Source of the DNA: Actinomycetota bacterium
GTDB taxonomy: Bacteria > Actinomycetota > Actinomycetes > Actinomycetales > Microbacteriaceae
Reading direction: 5' to 3'
Assembly (NCBI GenBank): GCA_009704705.1
Contig: WLDR01000029.1
Span: 1 to 12,852 of the forward strand
Length of the DNA stretch: 12,852 nt
Shown here piece by piece: positions 1-5,448 of this stretch. Every line of letters begins with the position of its first letter. The stretch's first letter is position 1. A program made the translations under genes and the position numbers. The notes beneath the pieces are model-generated. The model was not told where the DNA came from, did not search any database, and saw only the letters and a program-made list of their open reading frames with translations.

Positions 1-951
1 CGGGTTGTCAACCGCACTGGCGAGCTCGGCTTCGGCGACGCGTGTCGCGTGCGCGACCGTATCGCGAGCACCTCCGATCACTTGGGGCGAGCACCGCAGT
101 GAGTAGGCATCTTGCACCCGTCCATCTTCTGGGCCTGCGTGTGAGGCGACGATGGGGGAGTCGGCCAAAACGGATGCGATGTTCGCCGCCGAGATTGCCT
201 GCCCGGCGTGCGGGCGCAGGCGCTGCAGGTCAGCGGCGAAAACCTTGTTCGTACCCATGAGGCCTTCGATGCTCATCGCCGCGGCGACGTCGGCAACCGT
301 CAGAAGGTCGTTGAGGTCGTGAATTGCGAGGCAGAGCTGCCCGAGCATCCCATCCGTTCCGTTGATGAGTGCAAGGCCCTCTTTTTCCTCCAGAGCAACA
401 GCCGTTATGCCCGCCACCTCAAGAGCACGTGCTGCGGGCATTTCAACACCGTGAGAGTCACGCACATCACCTTCGCCGATGAGCGCCAGCGCGCAGTGTG
501 ACAGTGGCGCGAGGTCGCCTGAGCAACCGAGCGACCCAAAGTTTCGCACGATGGGCGTGATACCCGCATTCAACACTGCTGCGTAGGTCTCACACACGAC
601 GGGGCGAATGCCCGTGCGCGCGGTCATCAACGTGCTGAGGCGCAACAGCATGAGCGACCGAATGACCTCGCGCTCAACCTCATCACCCATGCCTGCGGCG
701 TGTGAGCGAATCAGCGAAAGCTGCAGTTGCGCACGACGATCGCGTTCGATGAACGTGGTGGCGAGGGCGCCAAAGCCCGTCGAGATTCCGTAGTGCGGAT
801 TCGGGTCAGAGGCCAGGGCATCGATGACCGCTCGACTCTCGGCGACTCGTGCGAGTGACGAGGGGTCAAGAGCTACTTGCGCGTCGTGCCGTGCAACCGC
901 GACGACGTCATCAAGAGAAACGGGACCGGAGCCAACGGTGACTGTGCGCAT
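1..951 (-). CDS. hutH: Histidine ammonia-lyase (histidase), C-terminally truncated by the window edge
   Basis: The enzyme deaminates L-histidine to trans-urocanate and ammonia, the first step of histidine catabolism in the cytoplasm. The 317 codons visible (of about 510 usual for the family) contain the hallmark segments in order: HYGISTGFG with the catalytic Tyr at residue 54, and GSLGCSGDLAPLSH around residues 139-152, where residues 143-145 (Cys-Ser-Gly) occupy the MIO cofactor triad (Ala142-Ser143-Gly144 in the Pseudomonas putida enzyme). Later come a KEGLALINGT stretch and QDAYSLRC. The frame is still open at base 1, ending in ELASAVDNP, a segment typical of the middle of histidase. The start is the ATG at 951-949: an in-frame TGA lies four codons upstream, and only a weak, close GGTGGG precedes it. 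The gene is divergent from an IclR-family regulator, which probably controls it. The Cys before the MIO serine is unusual against the textbook Ala-Ser-Gly but is not a sign of decay, since the rest of the motif is perfect. Confidence 0.96.
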   Translation of the reverse strand, partial: MRTVTVGSGPVSLDDVVAVARHDAQVALDPSSLARVAESRAVIDALASDPNPHYGISTGFGALATTFIERDRRAQLQLSLIRSHAAGMGDEVEREVIRSLMLLRLSTLMTARTGIRPVVCETYAAVLNAGITPIVRNFGSLGCSGDLAPLSHCALALIGEGDVRDSHGVEMPAARALEVAGITAVALEEKEGLALINGTDGMLGQLCLAIHDLNDLLTVADVAAAMSIEGLMGTNKVFAADLQRLRPHAGQAISAANIASVLADSPIVASHAGPEDGRVQDAYSLRCSPQVIGGARDTVAHATRVAEAELASAVDNP

Positions 952-977
952 CCCACCATTTCAGTCGCTCACCCAGT

Positions 978-995
978 CTCGCGGGCAAGCGCGAG
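978..995. promoter_or_regulatory. Inverted repeat in the hutH-iclR divergent promoter region
   Basis: CTCGCG (978-983) and CGCGAG (990-995) form a perfect 6-bp dyad with a 6-nt spacer GGCAAG, inside the 82-bp intergenic region (952-1033). It could be an operator half of the divergent control region or simply a GC-rich dyad. I could not place a convincing -35/-10 pair for either gene here. Confidence 0.4.
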
Positions 996-1005
996 GTCGA
1001 CTAGT

Positions 1006-1021
1006 GTCTGAAATACCAGAC
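1006..1021. promoter_or_regulatory. Candidate operator dyad next to the IclR-family regulator
   Basis: GTCTG (1006-1010) and CAGAC (1017-1021) are perfect inverted repeats around a 6-nt spacer AAATAC, 12 bp upstream of the iclR start codon. IclR-family proteins bind short A/T-centred dyads near their own gene and divergent targets, so this is the best candidate for autoregulation and control of hutH. Its centre is 27 bp from the centre of the other dyad at 978-995, which has the same 6-nt spacer. The assignment is inference. Confidence 0.5.
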
Positions 1022-1033
1022 GAAAGGATGCCG

Positions 1034-1756
1034 ATGGCTCGGGTTCCCGCAGCTGATAACACCTTGCGCATTCTTGACCTGCTGAGCGTTCAGCGAGGGC
1101 CGGTCGCCGCACAGACGGTCGCAACCGCGCTGGGGCTCCCACGCTCGTCGGTTTACCAGTTGCTGACGGTGATGGTGGAGCGCGGTTTCGTTTCCCACCT
1201 ACCCGAAGAGAAGCGATTTGGCCTCGGACCGAACGCGTACGCGCTTGCTTCGAGCTACACCCGGCAACAACCGCTGACGAGGCTTGGTGCACCGTTGATT
1301 GCACGATTAGTGGATGCAGTCGGGGAGAGTGGCCACCTCGCAGTGCTCCACGGCACCGACGTGCTCTACCTGGTCGAAGAACGCGCTCGAAACCGCCCGA
1401 GCCTCATCACCGATGTGGGCGTGCGCTTGCCGGCCATAAAGACTGCCAGCGGACGGGCGCTCCTCGCCGCGCTTCCTCTCGCGCAGTTGCGAGCACTGTA
1501 TCCCGATGCGAAAGAGTACGCGACGGTAAAGCGCACCCTGGAGCCGGCTCGAGCGAGTGGCTTTGCATCAGAAAAGGGTGATGTTACGGAGGGCCTTGCC
1601 TCGGTGGCGGCGTGTGTGATCGATCATGCGGGATGGCCGGCCGCCGCGGTCGCGGTGACCTTTCTCGATTCGGGCGAAGAACCCCCGATTTCTCTGATTG
1701 AGGGTGTCAAGAACACGGCCGCGGAGCTGCAAAAAAGGATTCACGGGCAGAGCTAG
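1034..1756 (+). CDS. IclR-family transcriptional regulator, probable regulator of histidine utilisation
   Basis: A 240-aa protein of normal IclR length. Residues about 5-65 form the winged helix-turn-helix (NTLRILDLLSVQRGPV, then ATALGLPRSSVYQLLTVMVERGFV). Residues about 80-238 form the effector-binding domain, with the family's characteristic stretches VGESGHLAVL, TASGRALLAAL and ASVAACVIDHAGWPAAAVAV. The ATG at 1034 is preferred over the ATG at 1028 because AAAGGA (1023-1028) then lies 5 nt upstream, a normal ribosome-binding distance; the earlier start would sit on top of it. The gene is divergent from hutH and shares an 82-bp control region with two dyads. By position it is likely to respond to histidine, urocanate or a downstream intermediate, but no ligand can be read from the sequence. 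Many actinobacterial IclR proteins control amino-acid or aromatic catabolism. Confidence 0.93.
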   Translation: MARVPAADNTLRILDLLSVQRGPVAAQTVATALGLPRSSVYQLLTVMVERGFVSHLPEEKRFGLGPNAYALASSYTRQQPLTRLGAPLIARLVDAVGESGHLAVLHGTDVLYLVEERARNRPSLITDVGVRLPAIKTASGRALLAALPLAQLRALYPDAKEYATVKRTLEPARASGFASEKGDVTEGLASVAACVIDHAGWPAAAVAVTFLDSGEEPPISLIEGVKNTAAELQKRIHGQS

Positions 1757-1792
1757 CACGTCTGCCAAATCGCATTCGTCGGTTGCCGTGGG

Positions 1793-1798
1793 TAGGGT
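1793..1798 (+). promoter_or_regulatory. Candidate -10 box TAGGGT for a leaderless marR transcript
   Basis: TAGGGT is followed by exactly 7 nt (GATACCC) and then the ATG at 1806, so transcription would start at or next to the A of the start codon. No Shine-Dalgarno sequence precedes this ATG, which supports leaderless translation. A small dyad GGGTA (1790-1794) / TACCC (1801-1805) overlaps the box and could bind a regulator such as the MarR protein itself. There is no clear -35. Confidence 0.55.
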
Positions 1799-1805
1799 GA
1801 TACCC

Positions 1806-2288
1806 ATGTCTACGAACAAGCCCATTGAGTCTCGTGACACGTCAATTGACGAGGTTACGTTCGCTCGGTTCAGTGGCCATTATCTTTTTTCGGATTCTGA
1901 TTTCTTGCTGGCTCGCGCCCGTGCCGTCACAGCAGCGAGAGCGATGCCGTATCTCAGTGAATTCAGCCTGAACACCGGAACCTACTTTTTGCTGGCGCTT
2001 GCCTGCGCCGAATCGAGCCCAACGATCAACGAGCTGTCGCAGATTCTCTTGATTTCTGATGCAGAGGCCGAGCTCTTGGTTGATGAGCTTGAACGACTCT
2101 TCTTGATTGCACGTCGCCCGGATGCTCGAAATAAGAACGGCGTTGTCGTCACGGCGACACCCCAGGGAGAAGATCTCTTCGCCAAGGCACGCGAAACGCT
2201 GACGACGATGGAGCACGATCCTCTGCAGCAGCTCAGTCTGGCTGAGCGCAAGCAACTCGCTGACTTGCTCGGTCGAATCGCCTTCTAG
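1806..2288 (+). CDS. MarR-like winged-helix regulator, paired with an SMR efflux gene
   Basis: A 160-aa protein with MarR-like architecture. An N-terminal helical region (FSDSDFLLARARAV) leads to a helix-turn-helix (TINELSQILLISDAEAELLVDELERLFLI, about residues 73-101). The wing carries ARRPDARNKNGVVVTATPQG, matching the usual DxRxK...VxLTxxG pattern, and C-terminal dimerisation helices follow. The start is ATG 1806: it has a TAGGGT box 7 nt upstream and no Shine-Dalgarno; longer in-frame extensions would run into the region just after iclR. The gene ends 9 bp before the SMR transporter gene and is probably co-transcribed with it. The likely role is a repressor of the efflux gene that is relieved by a toxic ligand; this is inference from context. 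The similarity is to the fold rather than to any named member. Confidence 0.8.
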   Translation: MSTNKPIESRDTSIDEVTFARFSGHYLFSDSDFLLARARAVTAARAMPYLSEFSLNTGTYFLLALACAESSPTINELSQILLISDAEAELLVDELERLFLIARRPDARNKNGVVVTATPQGEDLFAKARETLTTMEHDPLQQLSLAERKQLADLLGRIAF

Positions 2289-2297
2289 GACAACAGC

Positions 2298-2627
2298 GTG
2301 CTTGCCTATCTGCTTCTCGCCGGTGCGATTGTTGCCGAAGTTATTGCGACCACCGCGCTCAAGCTGAGTGACGGGTTCACCAAGTTGTGGCCGAGCGTCA
2401 TCATGGGCGTCGGATACCTGGTCGCGTTTGCGTTGCTCGGTTTGGGCTTAAGTAAGGGCCTCTCAATGAGTGTGGGTTATGCCATCTGGGCGGGCGTGGG
2501 CACGGCGTTGATTGCCATTTTGGGCGTCCTACTGTTTAAAGAAACCATCGCCCCGTGGGGGTTCGTCGGGCTCGGACTCATTGTTGCCGGTGTTGTCTTG
2601 CTCGAGCTCAACTCCGGACACTCGTAG
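2298..2627 (+). CDS. Small multidrug resistance (SMR) transporter, Qac/EmrE-like subtype
   Basis: A 109-aa inner-membrane protein with four transmembrane helices, the exact size of the family. It should act as a dimer exchanging protons for lipophilic cations. Glu14 lies in the signature AGAIVAEVIATTALKLSDGFT-type first helix at the same residue number as the essential Glu14 of EmrE. The third helix contains SVGYAIWAGVG, with Trp64 corresponding to EmrE Trp63, and the fourth ends in VVLLEL. The AEVIATTALK form of helix 1 resembles drug-exporting Qac/EmrE members more than guanidinium exporters of the Gdx/SugE type. The start is a GTG at 2298; AGGA (2287-2290), overlapping the marR stop codon, provides a ribosome-binding site 7 nt upstream. 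The 9-bp spacing makes marR-smr a probable operon. Confidence 0.93.
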   Translation: MLAYLLLAGAIVAEVIATTALKLSDGFTKLWPSVIMGVGYLVAFALLGLGLSKGLSMSVGYAIWAGVGTALIAILGVLLFKETIAPWGFVGLGLIVAGVVLLELNSGHS

Positions 2628-2641
2628 TCGCCGAGCGACTA
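2625..2641. terminator. Small hairpin formed by two convergent stop codons
   Basis: TAGTCG (2625-2630), loop CCGAG, CGACTA (2636-2641): a perfect 6-bp stem. Its 5' arm begins with the TAG stop of the SMR gene, and its 3' arm ends with the stop of the convergent gene. There is no T-tract, so it is at most a weak bidirectional pause or terminator. Confidence 0.35.
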
Positions 2642-3265
2642 GACCGTTTGGCGAAACTGTTCGAGCAGAGCCTCGCGAAATTCCACGTGTTCCGGCGTGC
2701 GTCGGAAGCCCGGCTGATCCCACGCGTTTGTCAGGTCTTCGAGTAATCGAACGCTCGCTCGACCTACGGGGACCGATCCCGATTCGCGCCAGAGCGCGAA
2801 GGCGTCAAAGTATGACTCGATGCTGAGCGCCTTCATCTGACGAACAATCTCAGCGCGGGCCAGTGGGTCGAACCTGCCTGAGACTTCTCTCACCTCGCAC
2901 ATCGGAACGGGAGTGAGGCTCATGTGAAAAGTGCGGTACCCGACGACGAGAGCGTGATCGTTGGGAAACCACAGGGGTGAGAAGCCCTGCGCGATGAGAT
3001 TGCGGATTCGCACGGAGTGATGGTGGAACAGGTCTATCGGAATGCCGATGGGATCTTCTGTGCCGTGTGGGAGTGACAGGTCCGGCACGAATCGCACTGG
3101 CTGATTTCCGGGGACCTCGTCGAGCAGTTCTGCGTCCATCACCTCGATGGTTCCGCTCACCCATCGAAGTGGGCGGTTCACCAAATCGATTACTCCGGGA
3201 TTACCGCCATGACCCGCACCCGTCACAGTGCAGCGTGGTTTGCGAGCGTCTCGTCGGTCAGCCAT
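2639..3265 (-). CDS. Hypothetical protein of unknown function (208 aa), convergent with the SMR gene
   Basis: I do not recognise this family. The protein is soluble by appearance, with no signal peptide or membrane helix. The N-terminus is basic with a GAGHGGNPGVIDLVNRP stretch. A middle region has HGTEDPIGIPIDLFHHHSV (three consecutive His) and GFSPLWFPNDHALVVGYR. A helical C-terminal third (LARAEIVRQMKALSIESYFDAFALW) follows. The start is the ATG at 3265-3263: an in-frame stop lies six codons upstream, so no longer form is possible; GGGGGA sits close before it. Codon use is like its neighbours, so the reading frame is credible as a gene. It stands alone: convergent with smr and divergent from the SRAP gene across 136 bp. 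The His-rich centre might bind a metal, but that is speculation. Confidence 0.75.
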   Translation of the reverse strand: MADRRDARKPRCTVTGAGHGGNPGVIDLVNRPLRWVSGTIEVMDAELLDEVPGNQPVRFVPDLSLPHGTEDPIGIPIDLFHHHSVRIRNLIAQGFSPLWFPNDHALVVGYRTFHMSLTPVPMCEVREVSGRFDPLARAEIVRQMKALSIESYFDAFALWRESGSVPVGRASVRLLEDLTNAWDQPGFRRTPEHVEFREALLEQFRQTV

Positions 3266-3316
3266 GTTCCCCCATTCATGTCAACCCCTCGGGGCTGACT
3301 CAGATTTGATTTGCGA

Positions 3317-3331
3317 CCATATGGCATGCCA
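3317..3331. promoter_or_regulatory. Overlapping palindromes between the hypothetical gene and the SRAP gene
   Basis: CCATATGG (3317-3324) and TGGCATGCCA (3322-3331) are perfect palindromes that share three bases, within the 136-bp divergent intergenic region 3266-3401. Nearby CCCC-TC-GGGG (3285-3294) is a third, small dyad. Such stacked dyads in a divergent promoter may be operator sites, though the regulator is unknown and chance occurrence is possible. Confidence 0.3.
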
Positions 3332-3388
3332 CCGACATCGAAGACGTCAAGCGCTTTCCGATGCGGTGACCGCACCGCCCGGCGCCCG

Positions 3389-3394
3389 TAGTCT
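3389..3394 (+). promoter_or_regulatory. Candidate -10 box TAGTCT for a leaderless SRAP transcript
   Basis: TAGTCT is followed by 7 nt (GGAGGAC) and the ATG at 3402. The GGAGGA in that spacer looks like a Shine-Dalgarno sequence but is only 1 nt from the ATG, too close to work normally, so a leaderless start is the better reading. There is no convincing -35. Confidence 0.5.
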
Positions 3395-3401
3395 GGAGGA
3401 C

Positions 3402-4097
3402 ATGTGCGGAAGATACGTCGTGGCACGCACGCTCAGCGGAACAATGCCCGATTTGCTCGAGCAGATTCCCGGATGGCCGGCAGCGTTCGAGAACTTCAAC
3501 ATCGCCCCGACAACCGCCGTGCCCGTCGTGCTCGAATCACCTGATCCGCGCACGGGCGAAATCACGCGTCAGGTTGACGTTGTGCACTGGGGGTTCATTG
3601 CCGGCTGGAAGAAGTCGATTTCCGATCGCCCTCAACCGATCAACGCGCGAATTGAGACGATTGCAACCAACGGGATTTTCCGCTCGGCATTTCGACACCG
3701 CCGGTGCATCGTCCCCGCGAATGGGTACTACGAATGGAAGGTAGCGGCCGACGGCTCCAAGCAACCGTTCTTTATTCACGCAACACAGGGACTGGCATTC
3801 GCCGGAATCTATGAGGACTGGACCGGCGGGGGAGACAGCGCTTTCCGGTCTATGGCAATCATTACGCGGGAGGCGGTCGGCCCGGCGCAGGTGCTGCACG
3901 ACCGCCTTCCCGTCATGCTCACTCCCGACGCATATGACGCGTGGTTGGGATCGGATCTCGCCAGTGCCGAACAAGCAACCGACCTCCTGATGGACACGAG
4001 CGCCCGCGTGGCGGAAACGCTCGAGTTCTACCCCGTCGATGCACGGGTCGGAAACGTGCGGAATTCCGGTCCCGAACTCATTACGCCCCTGGCCTAA
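3402..4097 (+). CDS. SRAP-domain protein (HMCES/YedK family), abasic-site DNA-protein crosslinker
   Basis: A 231-aa protein, normal length for the family. SRAP proteins shield abasic sites in single-stranded DNA by forming a thiazolidine crosslink through Cys2 once the initiator Met is removed. All key positions are present: MCGRY with Cys2 at the N-terminus; Asn81 in PINARIET; the CIVPANGYYEWK block with Glu111; and His166 in LHDRLPVML. These match the Cys2/Asn/Glu/His active site described for YedK and HMCES. Because Cys2 must be N-terminal, the start at ATG 3402 is fixed by function; longer upstream readings are wrong. The gene is preceded by a TAGTCT box 7 nt upstream and followed by the leader of a 33-aa Cys-rich gene. 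No LexA-like operator was seen, and it does not sit in an obvious repair operon. Confidence 0.96.
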   Translation: MCGRYVVARTLSGTMPDLLEQIPGWPAAFENFNIAPTTAVPVVLESPDPRTGEITRQVDVVHWGFIAGWKKSISDRPQPINARIETIATNGIFRSAFRHRRCIVPANGYYEWKVAADGSKQPFFIHATQGLAFAGIYEDWTGGGDSAFRSMAIITREAVGPAQVLHDRLPVMLTPDAYDAWLGSDLASAEQATDLLMDTSARVAETLEFYPVDARVGNVRNSGPELITPLA

Positions 4098-4163
4098 TTT
4101 TCCCCAGAGCGGCTCGGTGCGTTGCGCATCCGTGTCTTAAAGGCGCACACTTGTATCAGACCA

Positions 4164-4202
4164 CCGGGAATAGTTGCCCGGCGCTGACGGATTTTCGTCA
4201 GC
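4164..4202 (+). promoter_or_regulatory. Two consecutive hairpins in the 5' leader of the 33-aa Cys-rich gene
   Basis: Hairpin 1: CCGGG (4164-4168), 8-nt loop AATAGTTG, CCCGG (4177-4181). Hairpin 2: GCTGACG (4183-4189), loop GATTTT, CGTCAGC (4196-4202), a perfect 7-bp stem. One base separates them, so they could stack. A purine-rich unpaired stretch and AAAGGAG (4214-4220) follow, 5 nt before the ATG at 4226. GTTG in loop 1 (4173-4176) could pair with CAAC at 4205-4208, making a pseudoknot. Hairpin 2 lacks a T-tract, so it is unlikely to be the SRAP terminator alone. A role in mRNA stability or translational control is inferred. No known riboswitch class was recognised. Confidence 0.5.
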
Positions 4203-4225
4203 AACAACCGAACAAAGGAGTGCTC

Positions 4226-4327
4226 ATGGCAGTCGAAATCATCAAGCTGGAAGCCCCCTCGGCCACCCTCGGTGGCGGCGAAGGCGGCGGTTGCTGCGGC
4301 GGTAGCTGCGGTTGCAACAACAAGTAA
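4226..4327 (+). CDS. 33-aa Gly/Cys-rich small protein of unknown function
   Basis: The product starts MAVEIIKLEAPSATLGGG, continues with Glu and three Gly, and ends in CCGGSCGCNNK. Thus a short amphipathic N-terminal segment is joined by a glycine hinge to a C-terminal cluster of four Cys (residues 23, 24, 28 and 30). An AAAGGAG ribosome-binding site lies 5 nt before the ATG, behind a two-hairpin leader. The gene is closed by a hairpin overlapping its stop codon and a strong terminator at 4380-4407. This full set of expression signals argues for a real gene despite its size. I do not recognise the family. The Cys cluster could bind Cu(I), Zn(II) or an Fe-S species, or be the core of a modified peptide, but no peptide-modifying enzyme is adjacent: the neighbours are SRAP and an HNH protein. 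The upstream in-frame reading that reaches back to 3941 is only an open frame across the SRAP gene. Confidence 0.78.
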   Translation: MAVEIIKLEAPSATLGGGEGGGCCGGSCGCNNK

Positions 4328-4341
4328 GAGCACAACTCTTA
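4325..4341 (+). terminator. Stop-codon hairpin after the Cys-rich gene
   Basis: TAAGAG (4325-4330, including the TAA stop), loop CACAA, CTCTTA (4336-4341): a perfect 6-bp, AT-rich stem without a T-tract. It may protect the 3' end or pause transcription ahead of the stronger terminator 39 bp further on. Confidence 0.4.
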
Positions 4342-4379
4342 CGCTCAAACTGAAAAGCCAGCAGAAAAGCTAGCTCATG

Positions 4380-4407
4380 CGAAGGCCCCGGGTGACCGGG
4401 GTCTTCG
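4380..4407. terminator. Strong GC-rich, probably bidirectional terminator
   Basis: A 12-bp stem (4380-4391 with 4396-4407, core CCCCGG/CCGGGG, one G-U pair) closed by a GTGA tetraloop. It lies between the end of the Cys-rich gene and the end of the convergent HNH gene at 4419, so it can serve both. The T-tract is weak (TCGTCGTT), as is common for actinobacterial terminators. Confidence 0.8.
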
Positions 4408-4418
4408 TCGTTAAGCGG

Positions 4419-5441
4419 CTATTCGCACACCATGCCGTCGCCGTCGCCGTCGCGATAGAAGTTGTACTCGGGATCAACGCCACTGATGTACGGACCATAC
4501 CCGTTCGCCTTGGCGTTCTTGCACGTGCCAAAGTCTTGGTCGACCACGCCGTCACCCGACCCGTTTCCGCCGTTCGCCGGTGTTCCCGATATCGCGTTCG
4601 GGTCAATCGCGATGGATGCGCGTTCGGGAACGACCACGGTCAGCGTCGAACATCCGCTCAACAGGTTGCCGAGTGCGGACCGCTCCGGGGCGTCGACGCT
4701 CAAGTTCCAGCGCCACTTCACGGCGACCCACGTTGCCGCGTAGTCGCAGTAGTAGCCAGTGTTCGCCGGTAACCATTCCGCCGGGTCTTGATCGCTCTTG
4801 GATCGATTCGAGGAGGCAGAAACGGCGATCAGGCTCGCTGCGTATCCCAAGTCATTGCCGAAGGCGACTCGCGTCTGTGGCTTCCACTGCCACGCACCCG
4901 AAACCCACGCTTCCTTGAGTGGGACGAAATGGTCGATATCCACGTCGCTGGCATCCGTGAACCACACGGCGTCATAAGCGGAGTACCAGCTGCCGGTCTC
5001 GATGGTGCAGGTGTTGCGTTTGGTCACGGGAACGCCAGGCAGTGACTCCGTCTTGAGCACTTCGGCGCGCGTGTCGCACCCGTCGCCGTTGGCATCAATC
5101 CAGGCGTTGAACAAGTCGCGCTCGTACCCGGTGTGTGCGTCGGGGGAGTCGTCGGCAGGAAGCTCGGCGAGCATGGCAACGAAGGTCAGAGCGTCACCCG
5201 TCGCAGCCGACGTCGCCGTGGGTGTGGGTGTGGGTGACGGCGTGCGCGTCGACGGTGAGGATGAGCTCTTCGGTGCGGACGGGCGCACGCTGGGTTCGAG
5301 TGACGCCGAGGTCGTCGATGCACTCTGACCGGTAATCAGGCCAGCTAGTCCTGCGCTGTAGATGCCACCGACGACAAACAGAGGAACAAAGACGACGGCG
5401 ATACGGGCCGCATTCGTCTGCTTGTCCCACCAGCTACCCAT
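4419..5441 (-). CDS. Membrane-anchored HNH nuclease-like protein (DUF1524/GmrSD C-terminal type) with excalibur domain
   Basis: A 340-aa protein. Residues about 11-38 are one hydrophobic helix (signal anchor or uncleaved signal). A Ser/Thr/Pro linker (about 40-82, including PTPTPT) follows. The HNH/DUF1524 domain spans about 83-265 with SDVDIDHFVPLKEAW (DxDH, His171) and SSNRSKSDQDPAEWLP (Asn212, the helix of the beta-beta-alpha metal fold). The C-terminal excalibur calcium-binding module (about 303-340) has FGTCKNAKANGYGPY and ends in DGDGDGMVCE. The arrangement implies a nuclease acting outside the membrane, for example on extracellular DNA. ATG 5441 is chosen over a start 30 codons upstream because a TAGCCT box lies 7 nt before it and the earlier form would overlap the divergent gene's promoter and start. 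Paired Cys residues fit an oxidising location. The substrate cannot be read from sequence. Confidence 0.9.
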   Translation of the reverse strand: MGSWWDKQTNAARIAVVFVPLFVVGGIYSAGLAGLITGQSASTTSASLEPSVRPSAPKSSSSPSTRTPSPTPTPTATSAATGDALTFVAMLAELPADDSPDAHTGYERDLFNAWIDANGDGCDTRAEVLKTESLPGVPVTKRNTCTIETGSWYSAYDAVWFTDASDVDIDHFVPLKEAWVSGAWQWKPQTRVAFGNDLGYAASLIAVSASSNRSKSDQDPAEWLPANTGYYCDYAATWVAVKWRWNLSVDAPERSALGNLLSGCSTLTVVVPERASIAIDPNAISGTPANGGNGSGDGVVDQDFGTCKNAKANGYGPYISGVDPEYNFYRDGDGDGMVCE

Positions 5442-5448
5442 GCACTCA

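Noticed and set aside
824..1033. N-terminally extended IclR protein (310 codons)
   Set aside because: The extension overlaps the hutH start and divergent promoter region and does not look like IclR; the ATG at 1034 has a well-spaced ribosome-binding site.
3277..3287. TTGACA on the minus strand as the -35 of the 208-aa gene
   Set aside because: It lies only about 12 bp before the start codon, leaving no room for a -10 and transcription start upstream of the ATG.
4226..4327. Cys-rich short frame as a cysteine-responsive attenuator (as described for leaderless polycysteine uORFs in mycobacteria)
   Set aside because: There is no co-directional gene downstream to control: a strong terminator and the opposite-strand HNH gene follow. 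It also has a leader and a Shine-Dalgarno rather than being leaderless.
4226..4327. Precursor of a known azole-modified or lanthipeptide-type natural product
   Set aside because: No YcaO, dehydrogenase, LanM, radical SAM or exporter gene lies in the window. The idea stays open only if modifying enzymes are encoded elsewhere.
3941..4327. A 128-codon frame ending with the Cys-rich protein
   Set aside because: Its first part overlaps the SRAP gene in another frame and crosses the leader hairpins; the Shine-Dalgarno points to the ATG at 4226.
5218..5235. Three tandem GTGGGT units as a phase-variable repeat
   Set aside because: It is a 6-nt, in-frame unit encoding PTPTPT in the HNH protein linker; length change would not shift the frame, and three copies is short.
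3402..5441. SRAP and HNH genes as a two-gene DNA defence module
   Set aside because: They are convergent with a terminator and another gene between them, and the HNH protein is apparently exported, so a joint role is not supported.
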